This document shows positions 36,489 through 44,394 of a stretch of DNA of 64,000 bases, piece by piece (position 1 is the stretch's first letter; each line of letters begins with the position of its first letter). The notes below the pieces were generated by a model. It had not been told where the DNA came from. It did not search any database and saw only the letters and a list, made by a program, of their open reading frames with translations. The stretch is from positions 1,720,375 through 1,784,374 of the forward strand of contig NZ_VCEJ01000002.1 in the NCBI RefSeq assembly GCF_005860805.1. The letters are read 5' to 3'. The stretch is from Dyadobacter luticola (lineage in GTDB: Bacteria > Bacteroidota > Bacteroidia > Cytophagales > Spirosomataceae). A program made the translations under genes and the position numbers.

Positions 36489-37677
36489 CCAGATTAGGTA
36501 AAAACCACGTTACCAGACCGATCAGTAGTAAAAATGGCGTGATCGAGAAAACGTAAATGATGCCCCGCATATCGGCCAGCCAGCCCAGCAGTGCCGAGCC
36601 GATACCGCCCATACCGAAAGACAATCCGAAGAAAAGTCCTGCAATTGCACCGACTTTTCCGGGGATAAGCTCGGTGGCGTATACCAGGATCGCCGAGAAT
36701 GCGGAGGCTATCAGCAGACCGATGATCACCGCCAGGACGATGGTTAGTTGCAGGCTGACGTAAGGCAATGCCATGGCAAAAGGAGCGGCGCCGAGGATTG
36801 ACGCCCAGATCACAATTTTTCGTCCATATTTGTCGCCGATCGGCCCGCCGGCAATGGTACCTGCGGCCACGGCGGCGAGAAAAGCAAACAGATAAATCTG
36901 CGATTGCTGCACGGTAACGTGGAATTTTTCGATAAGGAAAAAGGTAAAATAATTGGTCATCGAAGCCATATAAAAGAACTTCGAAAACATAAGCAGGAGT
37001 AAAATCAGGATCGAATACGCGATGGTAGCATTACTAAACCTGCGCGCAATAGCCGGGCTTCCTGACGTACCCGGTGCAGGTTTCGGCGCCATATTGCCAA
37101 TGTACCAGTTGCTGACATAGCCCAAAATAATGATCGCAAAAATGGCCAGGCAAGCGAAAAGGCTGATATAAGATTGCCCCAGCGGAACCACGATCAATGC
37201 CGCCAGCAGCGGTCCGATAGCGCTGCCGAGATTCCCTCCTACCTGGAAAATGGATTGCGCCAATCCTTTTTTCCCACCCGAAGCCAGGTGCGCTACCCGT
37301 GACGCCTCAGGATGAAAAATTGAAGAGCCAACCCCTACCAAACTTACTGCACCTAAGATGGTGTGAAATGTGCGTCCGAATGCCAGGATCAGCAGACCGG
37401 CGAGCGAAAAACACATCCCGAACATTACTGCTCTCGGGAACGGCCGGCGGTCGGTGTAAATGCCTACGAAGGGCTGTAAAATGGAAGCCGTAAGCTGGTA
37501 AGAAAGCGTAATGATCCCGATTTGCGCAAAGCTGAGGCCATAATTAACTTTCAGCATGGGGTAAATCGCGGAGATCACCGACTGGATCACATCATTGAGC
37601 ATGTGAGAAATGCTGATCGCGAAAAGGATGCTGTATGTGGTAGCTCCGGCGTATTTTAAGGTAGCTTCGTTTTTCAT
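36469..37677 (-). CDS. MFS exporter of the Fsr (fosmidomycin resistance) type
   Basis: A 402-residue inner-membrane transporter with twelve predicted helices. ISISHMLNDVIQSVISAIYPMLK, GIYTDRRPFPRAVMFG (MFS motif A) and VGVGSSIFHPEASRVAHLASGGKKGLAQS are the most specific matches to the Fsr subfamily; the FHPEA segment is its hallmark. Fsr of E. coli exports fosmidomycin and other compounds, but the native substrate is usually unknown. The gene lies 39 bases after the GntR gene, and a 13-bp palindrome identical in sequence to that in the regulator's promoter sits 8-20 bases before its start codon, so the regulator probably controls it directly. Confidence 0.88.
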   Translation of the reverse strand: MKNEATLKYAGATTYSILFAISISHMLNDVIQSVISAIYPMLKVNYGLSFAQIGIITLSYQLTASILQPFVGIYTDRRPFPRAVMFGMCFSLAGLLILAFGRTFHTILGAVSLVGVGSSIFHPEASRVAHLASGGKKGLAQSIFQVGGNLGSAIGPLLAALIVVPLGQSYISLFACLAIFAIIILGYVSNWYIGNMAPKPAPGTSGSPAIARRFSNATIAYSILILLLLMFSKFFYMASMTNYFTFFLIEKFHVTVQQSQIYLFAFLAAVAAGTIAGGPIGDKYGRKIVIWASILGAAPFAMALPYVSLQLTIVLAVIIGLLIASAFSAILVYATELIPGKVGAIAGLFFGLSFGMGGIGSALLGWLADMRGIIYVFSITPFLLLIGLVTWFLPNLEKRKAA

Positions 37678-37684
37678 ATTTACA

Positions 37685-37697
37685 TCAGATCATCTGA
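37685..37697 (-). promoter_or_regulatory. Operator 1: TCAGATCATCTGA before the MFS start
   Basis: Perfect inverted repeat TCAGAT-C-ATCTGA, 8 bases upstream of the MFS start codon. The flanks also agree with operator 2 (CATCAGATnATCTGACR in opposite orientation). A likely binding site of the GntR/FadR-family protein encoded just upstream. Confidence 0.65.
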
Positions 37698-37716
37698 CGA
37701 CTTAGGGTAAAAAAAT

Positions 37717-38364
37717 TTAAACAGTTCCGATTATTTTATTGACGATTTTCAGGGCTTTGGCAGGATTTTGCGCCCTCACCTGGGCAAGAAGCTCTTCATG
37801 CCAGGGCTGGCTTTTCAGAAAAGTTTGTGTATCGGTAAATTGTTCAATAAAAAACTGCGTGAGCTGCACGGAAATGATTTTGTAAAGCTCATGTAAAAGA
37901 TGGTTACCGCAGCTCTCGGCCATAATGCTGTGGAATGCCACATCGGCTTTGACACAACCATCAAGCTGTCCGTCGACGGCATTTTGTCCCCGCTTTTGCA
38001 GTTCCGCTTCCATCCGCTGCAACTGTTCATCATTCCGGTTCAGCGCAGCTTTCTCGGCAATGCGGATTTCTAGCAATTGCCTCACTTCAAACAAATCAGC
38101 AAATTCCGACCGCTTCAAGGTATGTTCCAGCGACGCATTTCCGGTAGTACTTACCACCCGCGTCCCGACGCCCTGCAGCACATTCACAAAACCCGAATGT
38201 GTCAAAAACTTAATCGCCTCCCGCACCGTAGAGCGCCCCACACCAAACTTTTTCATCAGCTCCGGCTCAGCCGGCAGCTTTTCATCCACCGCATAAATCC
38301 CCGACCTGATATCCTGCCGGATCAGCTCAGCCACCTCCTGCGCCAGCGATTTACGTTGCAACAT
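37717..38364 (-). CDS. GntR/FadR-family transcriptional regulator
   Basis: A 215-residue regulator from the ATG at 38364 (MLQRKSLAQEVAELIRQDI). The winged helix spans about 5-70 (EKLPAEPELMKKFGVGRSTVREAIKFLTHSGFVNV). The FCD ligand-binding helical domain (about 85-210) contains EVRQLLEIRIAEKAAL, and DVAFHSIMAESCGNHLL with the His expected to help bind a metal or carboxylate. Most members are repressors released by a small acid or sugar acid. A TAnnTTTG box and a 13-bp palindrome lie upstream, and a second identical palindrome precedes the MFS gene, suggesting auto-repression plus control of the exporter. Confidence 0.9.
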   Translation of the reverse strand: MLQRKSLAQEVAELIRQDIRSGIYAVDEKLPAEPELMKKFGVGRSTVREAIKFLTHSGFVNVLQGVGTRVVSTTGNASLEHTLKRSEFADLFEVRQLLEIRIAEKAALNRNDEQLQRMEAELQKRGQNAVDGQLDGCVKADVAFHSIMAESCGNHLLHELYKIISVQLTQFFIEQFTDTQTFLKSQPWHEELLAQVRAQNPAKALKIVNKIIGTV

Positions 38365-38385
38365 TGATTTCAAGATAGGCAGATG

Positions 38386-38398
38386 TCAGATCATCTGA
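38386..38398 (-). promoter_or_regulatory. Operator 2: TCAGATCATCTGA at the regulator promoter
   Basis: Same 13-bp palindrome as at 37685-37697, here 22 bases before the GntR start codon and 7 bases downstream of the -7 box, so it would cover the transcription start. Confidence 0.65.
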
Positions 38399-38405
38399 TG
38401 TTTGG

Positions 38406-38413
38406 CAAATGTA
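38406..38413 (-). promoter_or_regulatory. -7 box TACATTTG of the GntR gene
   Basis: Exact TAnnTTTG on the minus strand immediately upstream of operator 2. No TTTG at a standard -33 distance was seen. Confidence 0.5.
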
Positions 38414-38569
38414 TGGGTTTATTTTGAGAGATGAATGATAGCGGTTCGAGTTTTACTTTAACCTAATTTCTGAATCACCGCACGATTTTGCTTTCGATCT
38501 AACATTTACATTTCAGACTACATTCTAACCATATCAGTAACAGGAAATTACATTCCATACGAAAAGCGG

Positions 38570-38600
38570 TTTCGGTCTTGTTTGGGCGGGGCTACTTTTG
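38570..38600 (+). promoter_or_regulatory. Bacteroidota-type promoter of the 38.6 kb lipoprotein gene
   Basis: TTTC at 38570-38573 (one mismatch to the -33 TTTG), a 19-base spacer, then TACTTTTG at 38593-38600 (exact -7). The start codon is 28 bases downstream. Spacing and position are both standard. Confidence 0.5.
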
Positions 38601-38627
38601 AGGCATCAAAACAAAAAAATATTAGCT

Positions 38628-39062
38628 ATGAAAAACTTGTTCACGCTCAAAAGTCTCGCAGCATTGCTGCTCCTGTGCATTTCACTCACTTCCTGCAAGG
38701 ATAAAAAAGAAGATGATCCCGCGCCGCAGGATCTGGCGACGAGAAGTCTCGGTACCTACGTTTTTTCTGAACTGGAATTCGACGGGAAGAAAATCCCGGC
38801 TGAGAAAAGTGATTTGAAAGGCGATATCCGCATTGTAAAAAAAACGCCGACCAGCGTCGATGTGGAACTGGATATCCGCTCCAAATCTTCCGGCGACGAA
38901 TTTATGGTCCTCGACGCCAGCGACATTCAGCTCATCGAAAATGGCAGCAGCATTGATCTTGTTTACGATAACGAAAAAGTCGGCACGATCAACGGAAAGA
39001 AAATTACCGTCAATGGTACCGACGCGGAAGGCATTGATTTCAAACTTTCAGCAACACGCTGA
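38628..39062 (+). CDS. Small lipoprotein of unknown function
   Basis: A 144-residue protein from the ATG at 38628 (MKNLFTLKSLAALLLLCISLTSC; lipobox SLTSC), then a charged KDKKEDDPAP linker. The mature domain is a single beta-sandwich-like repeat (LGTYVFSELEFDGKKIP, DIRIVKKTPTSVDVELDIRS, IDLVYDNEKVGTINGKKITV) of about 100 residues, similar in pattern to small lipocalin-type Bacteroidota lipoproteins. It sits between a good promoter and a strong terminator, so it is monocistronic. No family recognised. Confidence 0.75.
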   Translation: MKNLFTLKSLAALLLLCISLTSCKDKKEDDPAPQDLATRSLGTYVFSELEFDGKKIPAEKSDLKGDIRIVKKTPTSVDVELDIRSKSSGDEFMVLDASDIQLIENGSSIDLVYDNEKVGTINGKKITVNGTDAEGIDFKLSATR

Positions 39063-39103
39063 TTTTAAATTTGACAAACAAGTCCGGTAACGGATTTTGA
39101 AAG

Positions 39104-39144
39104 AATACTATCCAGCTTCAAAGAGCCTGGATAGTATTTTTTTT
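39104..39144 (+). terminator. Strong terminator after the 38.6 kb lipoprotein gene
   Basis: A 12-bp stem, AATACTATCCAG (39104-39115) and CTGGATAGTATT (39127-39138), followed by eight T (39137-39144). The convergent AraC gene ends in its loop (stop at 39118-39120). Confidence 0.9.
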
Positions 39145-39966
39145 GCTTTCCAAGTCACCCCGCGTCTCCGTAGGCGCTACGCCGAACTTCTTTTTAAAGG
39201 AATAGGAAAAGTGCGAGAGGCTCTCAAAACCGAGGTCGAGGTAGATAGCGGAGGGCTTTTTGTGTTTGGTTTCGATGAGGTGGCGGGCTTCGGCGAGGCG
39301 TCTTTCCTGCAACCAGTGCCGCGGCGCCATGCCGAAAATCTTCTGAAAATCGCGCTTGAAACCGGCCAGGCTCCGTCCGGTAAGCCTGGCAAATTTTTCG
39401 ACCGGAATGTTATAGTGAAAATTGCTGTGCATGAACCTTTCGAGGTCCATTTTGTAAGGCTCCGAAAAATCGAACAGAAATTCTTCCAGCTCGGGCATGG
39501 TGTGAAGGAGGAGGTGTACCGCCTCCTTCACCTTCAAAACGCCCATCGTATGCGTGATTTTCTCGTCGGGATGACGTACGTAAGGAATAATGGACTGGAA
39601 AAATGCGCGAAGATAATCGTTGCCGGGGATCAGGATATTTTGCGGACCGACATACTTCTGACCGAGTTCTATCTGTTCTTCGAGCGCAATTTTTCGGAGC
39701 ATATCTTCCTGCAAAGTGATCACAATCGTCTGATAATCCTGCCCATCCACCGGCGTTTTGGTGAGTTCGCCCAGCTGGTTTTTCTGTATCAAAAGCATTT
39801 GGCCCGGCCCCATGGAAACCTGCTCGCTGGCAGTTTGCAGTGAAAAATGACCGGCAATCTGCAGCACCAGGGTATTGTGCTCCATGAATGCTACTTTGTC
39901 TTTCCTGACCGTCGAAAGGTAGGAGTAAAACAGGATGCCGGGAATGATTTCAGCTGGATTTGTCAC
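39118..39966 (-). CDS. AraC-family transcriptional regulator
   Basis: A 282-residue protein with a GTG start at 39966; an in-frame stop lies 15 bases upstream, and there is no ATG before residue 28. The N-terminal part (HNTLVLQIAGHFSLQ, VSMGPGQMLLIQKNQLG) is a cupin-like sensor. The C-terminal 100 residues are a double HTH: VEKFARLTGRSLAGFKRDFQ and AIYLDLGFESLSHFSYSFKKKFG, with the canonical GF-x-S-x3-F motif. The gene is followed at 40006 by an aldo/keto reductase in the same direction, and the reductase has its own neighbouring regulator. The end of the gene lies in the shared terminator. Confidence 0.88.
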   Translation of the reverse strand: MTNPAEIIPGILFYSYLSTVRKDKVAFMEHNTLVLQIAGHFSLQTASEQVSMGPGQMLLIQKNQLGELTKTPVDGQDYQTIVITLQEDMLRKIALEEQIELGQKYVGPQNILIPGNDYLRAFFQSIIPYVRHPDEKITHTMGVLKVKEAVHLLLHTMPELEEFLFDFSEPYKMDLERFMHSNFHYNIPVEKFARLTGRSLAGFKRDFQKIFGMAPRHWLQERRLAEARHLIETKHKKPSAIYLDLGFESLSHFSYSFKKKFGVAPTETRGDLESKKNTIQAL

Positions 39967-40005
39967 GCCGTAAAGGTATTAAAATGGGACTTGCAAGTTA
40001 CCCGG

Positions 40006-40977
40006 TTATCGTTGAAGATACGTACTTCCCAAAATTTCACCGACAGCAAAATGTTTGTTCAATGTATCGAGCTCTTCCGTGGTGAACGTAATGTCCATCG
40101 CGGCCGTATTCTCTGGCAGCCTCGACCTGCGGCTCATGCTTACCAGCGGCATTATGTGCTTGCCCTGTACATTCACCCAGGCAATCGCCAGCTGCGTCGG
40201 TGTAAAACCTTTGTCTTTTGCCATTTGCTTCAAAAGCTCAACCTTTTCCAGATTCCTGATTAAATTTTCACCCTGAAAACGTGAAAAATGGCTATGATAG
40301 TTGCCTTCGGGAAGCGGCGCTTTCATGTCGCCGGTAAGCAATCCTTCGGCTGTGTTTGCAAATGCTACAACACTGACGCCCAGCTCCTTTGCAGTCGGCA
40401 GCAAGTCGGCTTCGATCTGGCGGTCGGCGAGCGAGTAGCCGATTTCCAGGGCAGATACCGGGTAAATGCTGTTTGCCTGGCGCAGCTGATCGGCAGTAAT
40501 TTCTGACACGCCGAGGTGGCGCACTTTTCCTTCTTTGATCAGATCGGCAATCGTCCCGATCACATCTTCCACCGGTACGCTGCCATCGAGGCGGCAGGGT
40601 TGGTACAGATCAATGTAGTCCATACCGAGACGCACCAGCGAGTAGCTGATAAAATTTTTGATCGCACTCGGCCGAAGATCCAGCCCCAGCATTTGACCAT
40701 TATAAAAAATAGCACCGAATTTCACACTGATAAATGCATCGCTACGCCTTCCTTTCACGGCTTTTCCAACCAGTAATTCATTATGACCGGCCCCGTAGAA
40801 GTCGCCGGTATTCAGGAAGTTAATTCCGTTATCGAGCGCTGCATGAATGGTTGCTACGCTTTCCGTTTCATCATTTGTCGGCCCGCCCCAGACCGAGGAC
40901 ATGCGCATGCAGCCCAATCCAAGTTTGGAAACCAGCGGGCCGTTTTGGCCAAAATTTATTTTTTTAATCGTCGTCAT
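40006..40977 (-). CDS. Aldo/keto reductase
   Basis: A 323-residue NADPH-dependent reductase from the ATG at 40977 (MTTIKKINFGQNGPLVSKLGLGCMRMS). Catalytic Asp/Tyr are in NTGDFYGAGHNE, catalytic Lys in FISVKFG, and the motif GMDYIDLYQPCRLDG holds Cys where many family members have the catalytic His, as also in AKR13-type proteins. GKVRHLGVSEITADQLRQAN, then the C-terminal LPENTAAMDI segment, complete the barrel. Divergent from the AraC-type gene at 41.1 kb, with 114 bases between starts. An imperfect -7 box (CACCTTTG, minus strand, 41006-41013) lies there. Confidence 0.9.
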   Translation of the reverse strand: MTTIKKINFGQNGPLVSKLGLGCMRMSSVWGGPTNDETESVATIHAALDNGINFLNTGDFYGAGHNELLVGKAVKGRRSDAFISVKFGAIFYNGQMLGLDLRPSAIKNFISYSLVRLGMDYIDLYQPCRLDGSVPVEDVIGTIADLIKEGKVRHLGVSEITADQLRQANSIYPVSALEIGYSLADRQIEADLLPTAKELGVSVVAFANTAEGLLTGDMKAPLPEGNYHSHFSRFQGENLIRNLEKVELLKQMAKDKGFTPTQLAIAWVNVQGKHIMPLVSMSRRSRLPENTAAMDITFTTEELDTLNKHFAVGEILGSTYLQR

Positions 40978-41091
40978 CGCTTTTTGGTTTAATGTTTGAA
41001 TGTTACAAAGGTGCAGAATTCCGTACCTCGGCGTATTGCGCGCACGGCTCAAATAACTTGCCTGTACGGATCAGGCTTCGTAACTTTCAAC

Positions 41092-41913
41092 ATGCTGCAC
41101 CAGGAATTTGATTCACCCGAAACGCTCCGCGATACCATTAAATGTTTTTGGTATGATAAAAGGGAAACTGGCGATTCCGGGGCCGAGTTTGACGTCATGC
41201 CCGACGGTTCTGCGGAAATTATTTTCTACTTCGGCGTACTTTACAGCAAAAGCTACTACGCTGGCCAGCAGCCGCTTCCCTCGCCTTTTATCATGGGGTT
41301 ACTTAATGAACCCGCGGCTTTTTACACTAAAAATACATTGGAAATTATCAGCGTCCGCTGCTTCCCCTGGACGGTTTTTGACTTGCTGAACCTGCCGTCC
41401 GGAAATGACCGCGTGCGATTTTTCGAGCATCCTATCGCGCAGCTTCAAGCGACATTACAGGATTTGGTAAATGTTCAAAAAATAGACGGGGCGGTGAATG
41501 TTTTGCAAGAATACTTCTTGAATGTGCGAGCAGAAGTAGCGGTGGATCGTCAAATGTTGTCCAAAGCTGGCACAGCGATGCAGGAGGCCAATGGTACGAA
41601 ACCGGTGAGCGAGGTAGCGGCGGCCGCGCATGCCACGGTGCGGACATTGGAGCGGAATTTCAAACAGTCGTCCGGGCATACCGTGAAAGATGTTTCTGCA
41701 CTCATCCGCTTCGAGCAGGTGCGCAACCAGCTTTGGATCGACCCAGACGCCAACATTGCCGGCCTTGCCTACGAATTTGGCTATACCGATCAATCGCACC
41801 TCAGCAGGGAATTCAAAAAATTCAGCGGTACCACACCGGCCGCATTTGCCCGCAAAGCCAGAAAAAGCCGACGGGTTTTCAGTAGCGATTTTGTCGCGTT
41901 TGTACAATCCTGA
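41092..41913 (+). CDS. AraC-family regulator with DUF6597-like N-terminal domain
   Basis: A 273-residue regulator from the ATG at 41092 (MLHQEFDSPETLRDTIKCFWYD). The first 130 residues match the DUF6597-type sensor fold (CFWYDKRE, VMPDGSAEIIFYFG, SVRCFPWTVFDLL). The C-terminal AraC domain has PVSEVAAAAHATVRTLERNFKQ and IAGLAYEFGYTDQSHLSREFKKFSG. The frame is open upstream to 40996, but the ATG fits the family start. Divergent from the reductase, and 43 bases upstream of the monooxygenase gene on the same strand, so it may regulate either. Confidence 0.87.
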   Translation: MLHQEFDSPETLRDTIKCFWYDKRETGDSGAEFDVMPDGSAEIIFYFGVLYSKSYYAGQQPLPSPFIMGLLNEPAAFYTKNTLEIISVRCFPWTVFDLLNLPSGNDRVRFFEHPIAQLQATLQDLVNVQKIDGAVNVLQEYFLNVRAEVAVDRQMLSKAGTAMQEANGTKPVSEVAAAAHATVRTLERNFKQSSGHTVKDVSALIRFEQVRNQLWIDPDANIAGLAYEFGYTDQSHLSREFKKFSGTTPAAFARKARKSRRVFSSDFVAFVQS

Positions 41914-41956
41914 GCGACGCACATTCCGGAATTTTGTGTAACAATCATAAACCAAG

Positions 41957-43471
41957 ATGAACACTACACAAAATCAAACCTCCTACGATGTAATCATTTC
42001 CGGCGCCGGTCCGGTAGGACTTTTTCTTGCCTGCGAGCTGGCTTTGGCCCAATGTTCGGTGCTCGTCCTTGAAAAAGCCGGAGATCCGCATTCTCCTTTA
42101 AAACAACTTCCTTTCGGCATCCGCGGACTTTCCTCTCCAACCATTGAAGCATTGTACCGACGCGGCTTGTTGGATGAACTGGAAATTCATAAAAGGTTGA
42201 AAAATCCGCATTTAACTGCCATAACAAATGGTCCCCGCCGCCAGGTAGGGCATTTTGCAGGTATCCCTTTTCTTGACGGAAACGTAGACCGGTCCAGCTG
42301 GAAATATCGGCTTCCGGGTTCGCCGGAGACGAGTTTAATGTCGGAAATGCAGGAGCTGGAAAAGATTTTCGCCCGCCGCGCCGCTTCACTGGGGGTAGCA
42401 ATCCTATATGGACAGGCAGTCAGCAGTTTTCAACAAAATGCGGACGGCGTGCATGTGGAATCCGGTGAGCAGATTTTTTCTGGAAAATGGTTGGTGGGTT
42501 GCGACGGTAGCCGCAGCATTGTCAGGAAATTGGGTGGCTTTGAATTCGTCGGCACCGAGCCGGAATTTACTGGTTACACGACGATGGTAGACCTAGCCGA
42601 TCCCGAAAAGCTGCGTCCGGGCCGCAACCTGATGTCCAAAGGCATGTACCTGCAATCGCAGCCGGGCTATCTGATTATGCAGGATTTTGACGGCGGGGCG
42701 TTTCACGGTTCCGGCGCGCCGCTTACCCGCGAGCATGTGCAGGAAGTGCTGCGCCGCATTTCGGAAACGCATGTGATGGTTACCGCACTCCACACCGCCA
42801 CCACCTGGACCGACCGGGCTCGGCAAGCCACCACGTACCGAAACGGCCGTATACTACTAGCCGGTGACGCCGCGCACATTCATTCTCCGCTCGGCGGGCA
42901 AGGGCTGAACCTCGGTTTGGGAGATGCCATGAACCTCGGCTGGAAACTCGCGGCCACGATCCACGGCTTTGCGCCGGAAGACTTACTGGATACATACTTT
43001 ACAGAACGCCACCCGCTCGGCGCTCAGGTACTCGACTGGTCGCGTGCGCAGGTAGCCATCATGAAACCCGAGCCGTCAGCCCGCGCCTTAAATGCCATTT
43101 TCCGAGACTTGCTCGACACCCGCGACGGCGCTACCTACATAGCCGGAAGGGTTTGGGGCATACACACAAAATATGATCTCGGCGGCACGCACCCGTTCAC
43201 CGGTCGCAGCGTACCGGATTTTGAATTTGAAAATGGCACGAGAGTGGGCGAGCTCTTGCGGGAAGGCAAGGGTGTTCTGGTTGATTTTGATACCAATGTT
43301 GAACTTCGCAACTGGGCAGGAAATCAGAAAAACCAGATCAGATATTTTTCAGGAAAAGCAAAAGATCAGCTGGGCTTGCATGCATTACTAGTCCGCCCAG
43401 ACGGTATTGTTGCCTGGGCGACGGACGGTGAAATCAGCATTTCTGAACTGGAAGCAGCCGCACTTTACTGA
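41957..43471 (+). CDS. FAD-dependent aromatic monooxygenase (PheA/TfdB type)
   Basis: A 504-residue flavoprotein. DVIISGAGPVGLFLACELA is the GxGxxG dinucleotide motif (about 9-27). GRILLAGDAAHIHSPLGGQG has the GD motif with D304, followed by LNLGLGDAMNLGWKLA. The C-terminal 130 residues resemble the thioredoxin-like domain of phenol hydroxylases and polyketide hydroxylases, ending with the usual LVRPDGIVAWATDG. It hydroxylates an aromatic or polyketide-like substrate using NADPH. A perfect 10-bp palindrome ATTCCGGAAT (41923-41932) lies 24 bases upstream and may be a control site. Confidence 0.9.
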   Translation: MNTTQNQTSYDVIISGAGPVGLFLACELALAQCSVLVLEKAGDPHSPLKQLPFGIRGLSSPTIEALYRRGLLDELEIHKRLKNPHLTAITNGPRRQVGHFAGIPFLDGNVDRSSWKYRLPGSPETSLMSEMQELEKIFARRAASLGVAILYGQAVSSFQQNADGVHVESGEQIFSGKWLVGCDGSRSIVRKLGGFEFVGTEPEFTGYTTMVDLADPEKLRPGRNLMSKGMYLQSQPGYLIMQDFDGGAFHGSGAPLTREHVQEVLRRISETHVMVTALHTATTWTDRARQATTYRNGRILLAGDAAHIHSPLGGQGLNLGLGDAMNLGWKLAATIHGFAPEDLLDTYFTERHPLGAQVLDWSRAQVAIMKPEPSARALNAIFRDLLDTRDGATYIAGRVWGIHTKYDLGGTHPFTGRSVPDFEFENGTRVGELLREGKGVLVDFDTNVELRNWAGNQKNQIRYFSGKAKDQLGLHALLVRPDGIVAWATDGEISISELEAAALY

Positions 43472-43480
43472 ATTTTGCAT

Positions 43481-44128
43481 TCAGGAAGCCATCGTCTGGT
43501 TTTTGAAAAAATTGACTTTCCGGTAAAGCTCGATCACATTTGAGACGTGCAGTTTGCCAAAAATCCGCGCTTTGTAAGTACTGACAGAGCTTTCAGTGAG
43601 ATTGAGCTGGTGGGCAATTTCTTTTAACCAAAGACCTTCCACCAGCAAATCCATCACTTCTACCTCCCTTGCCGAAAGTCCTTTAAGCGGATCTTCGGTT
43701 TTTGGGCGCGGCACTTTCAAGTTGCTGATGAGCTGGCGGCTCACGGCGTTGCTCAGGTAATTTCCGGTATCCAGCACCGTGCTGATGGCGCACTCGATCT
43801 CATCCCGCGCCGCATTTTTAGAAAGAAAACCGTTCGCCCCCGCTTTAAGATAAAACGTCGCGTAAAAGCTTTCATTAGCAGTCGAAAAAATGAGGATGCG
43901 CGCATCGGGCTGGACCTTTTTGATCCGCTCAATGATGCTGATGCCAGAACCTTCCGGCATAAATGCTTCCAGGATCACCAGGTCATATTTTTTGGCTGAA
44001 AGTTCAGCAAACATTTCTGTAAGAGAAGTCGCCTCGGCCGTCGAAATATCCTGCGGTAATCCCTCTACGATAGCGCTAAGTGCTGCCCTAACAATATAGT
44101 AGTTGTCGAAAATCAGGATATGTTTCAT
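43481..44128 (-). CDS. NarL/LuxR-type response regulator with Glu at the phosphorylation site
   Basis: A 215-residue protein. The receiver (about 1-120) has FDNYYIVR (acidic pocket reduced to D8-N9), and YDLVILEAFMPEGSGI with E54 where Asp is expected. The Ser (LIFSTANE) and Lys (GFLSKNA) switch residues are kept. The C-terminal HTH (about 145-205) is intact: LSAREVEVMDLLVEGLWLKEIAHQL and SSVSTYKARIFGKL. With Glu in place of Asp, phosphorylation is doubtful, and the protein may be constitutively active or controlled otherwise. It is transcribed alone, behind an exact -7 box with a TTTG at the -33 position, and no kinase is adjacent. Confidence 0.88.
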   Translation of the reverse strand: MKHILIFDNYYIVRAALSAIVEGLPQDISTAEATSLTEMFAELSAKKYDLVILEAFMPEGSGISIIERIKKVQPDARILIFSTANESFYATFYLKAGANGFLSKNAARDEIECAISTVLDTGNYLSNAVSRQLISNLKVPRPKTEDPLKGLSAREVEVMDLLVEGLWLKEIAHQLNLTESSVSTYKARIFGKLHVSNVIELYRKVNFFKNQTMAS

Positions 44129-44146
44129 AAAATAGTTCTATAAAGA

Positions 44147-44181
44147 CAAAAATATGTCCTACGTCAGTTACTTGAAACAAA
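44147..44181 (-). promoter_or_regulatory. Promoter of the NarL-type regulator gene
   Basis: On the minus strand TTTG (44181-44178), a 23-base spacer, and TATTTTTG (44154-44147), an exact TAnnTTTG. The start codon follows after 18 bases. Confidence 0.5.
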
Positions 44182-44220
44182 TCGGGGTTTTTTCGCAGGT
44201 AGAAACTATTTCGAACAAAC

Positions 44221-44260
44221 CCGCTATAAATAGCGGGGGTAGGTCTACTAGATTTAGTAG
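44221..44260. repeat. Two adjacent palindromes upstream of the NarL-type gene
   Basis: CCGCTAT-AA-ATAGCGG (44221-44236) and CTACTA-GATT-TAGTAG (44245-44260), both perfect. They lie 90-130 bases upstream of the regulator gene and may be control sites or processing hairpins. Confidence 0.5.
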
Positions 44261-44308
44261 CTGGGATTCATATTGAAGAGGTTAACCAAAAGTCCCGAAA
44301 ACGAAAAA

Positions 44309-44336
44309 GGGCGACCAGCCCGTAAGCCAGTCACCC
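44309..44336 (-). terminator. Hairpin terminator of the FAS1 gene (copy 1 of a repeated hairpin)
   Basis: GGGCGAC (44309-44315) pairs with GTCACCC (44330-44336), with one G-T type mismatch. On the minus strand it is followed by TTTTTCGTTTT, after the FAS1 gene. The sequence is nearly identical to 45096-45123. Confidence 0.7.
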
Positions 44337-44394
44337 CTTCTTCCTCACTACCTATCCCCACATTCTTTTTTTTAATCACCTCAAAATGTACAAG

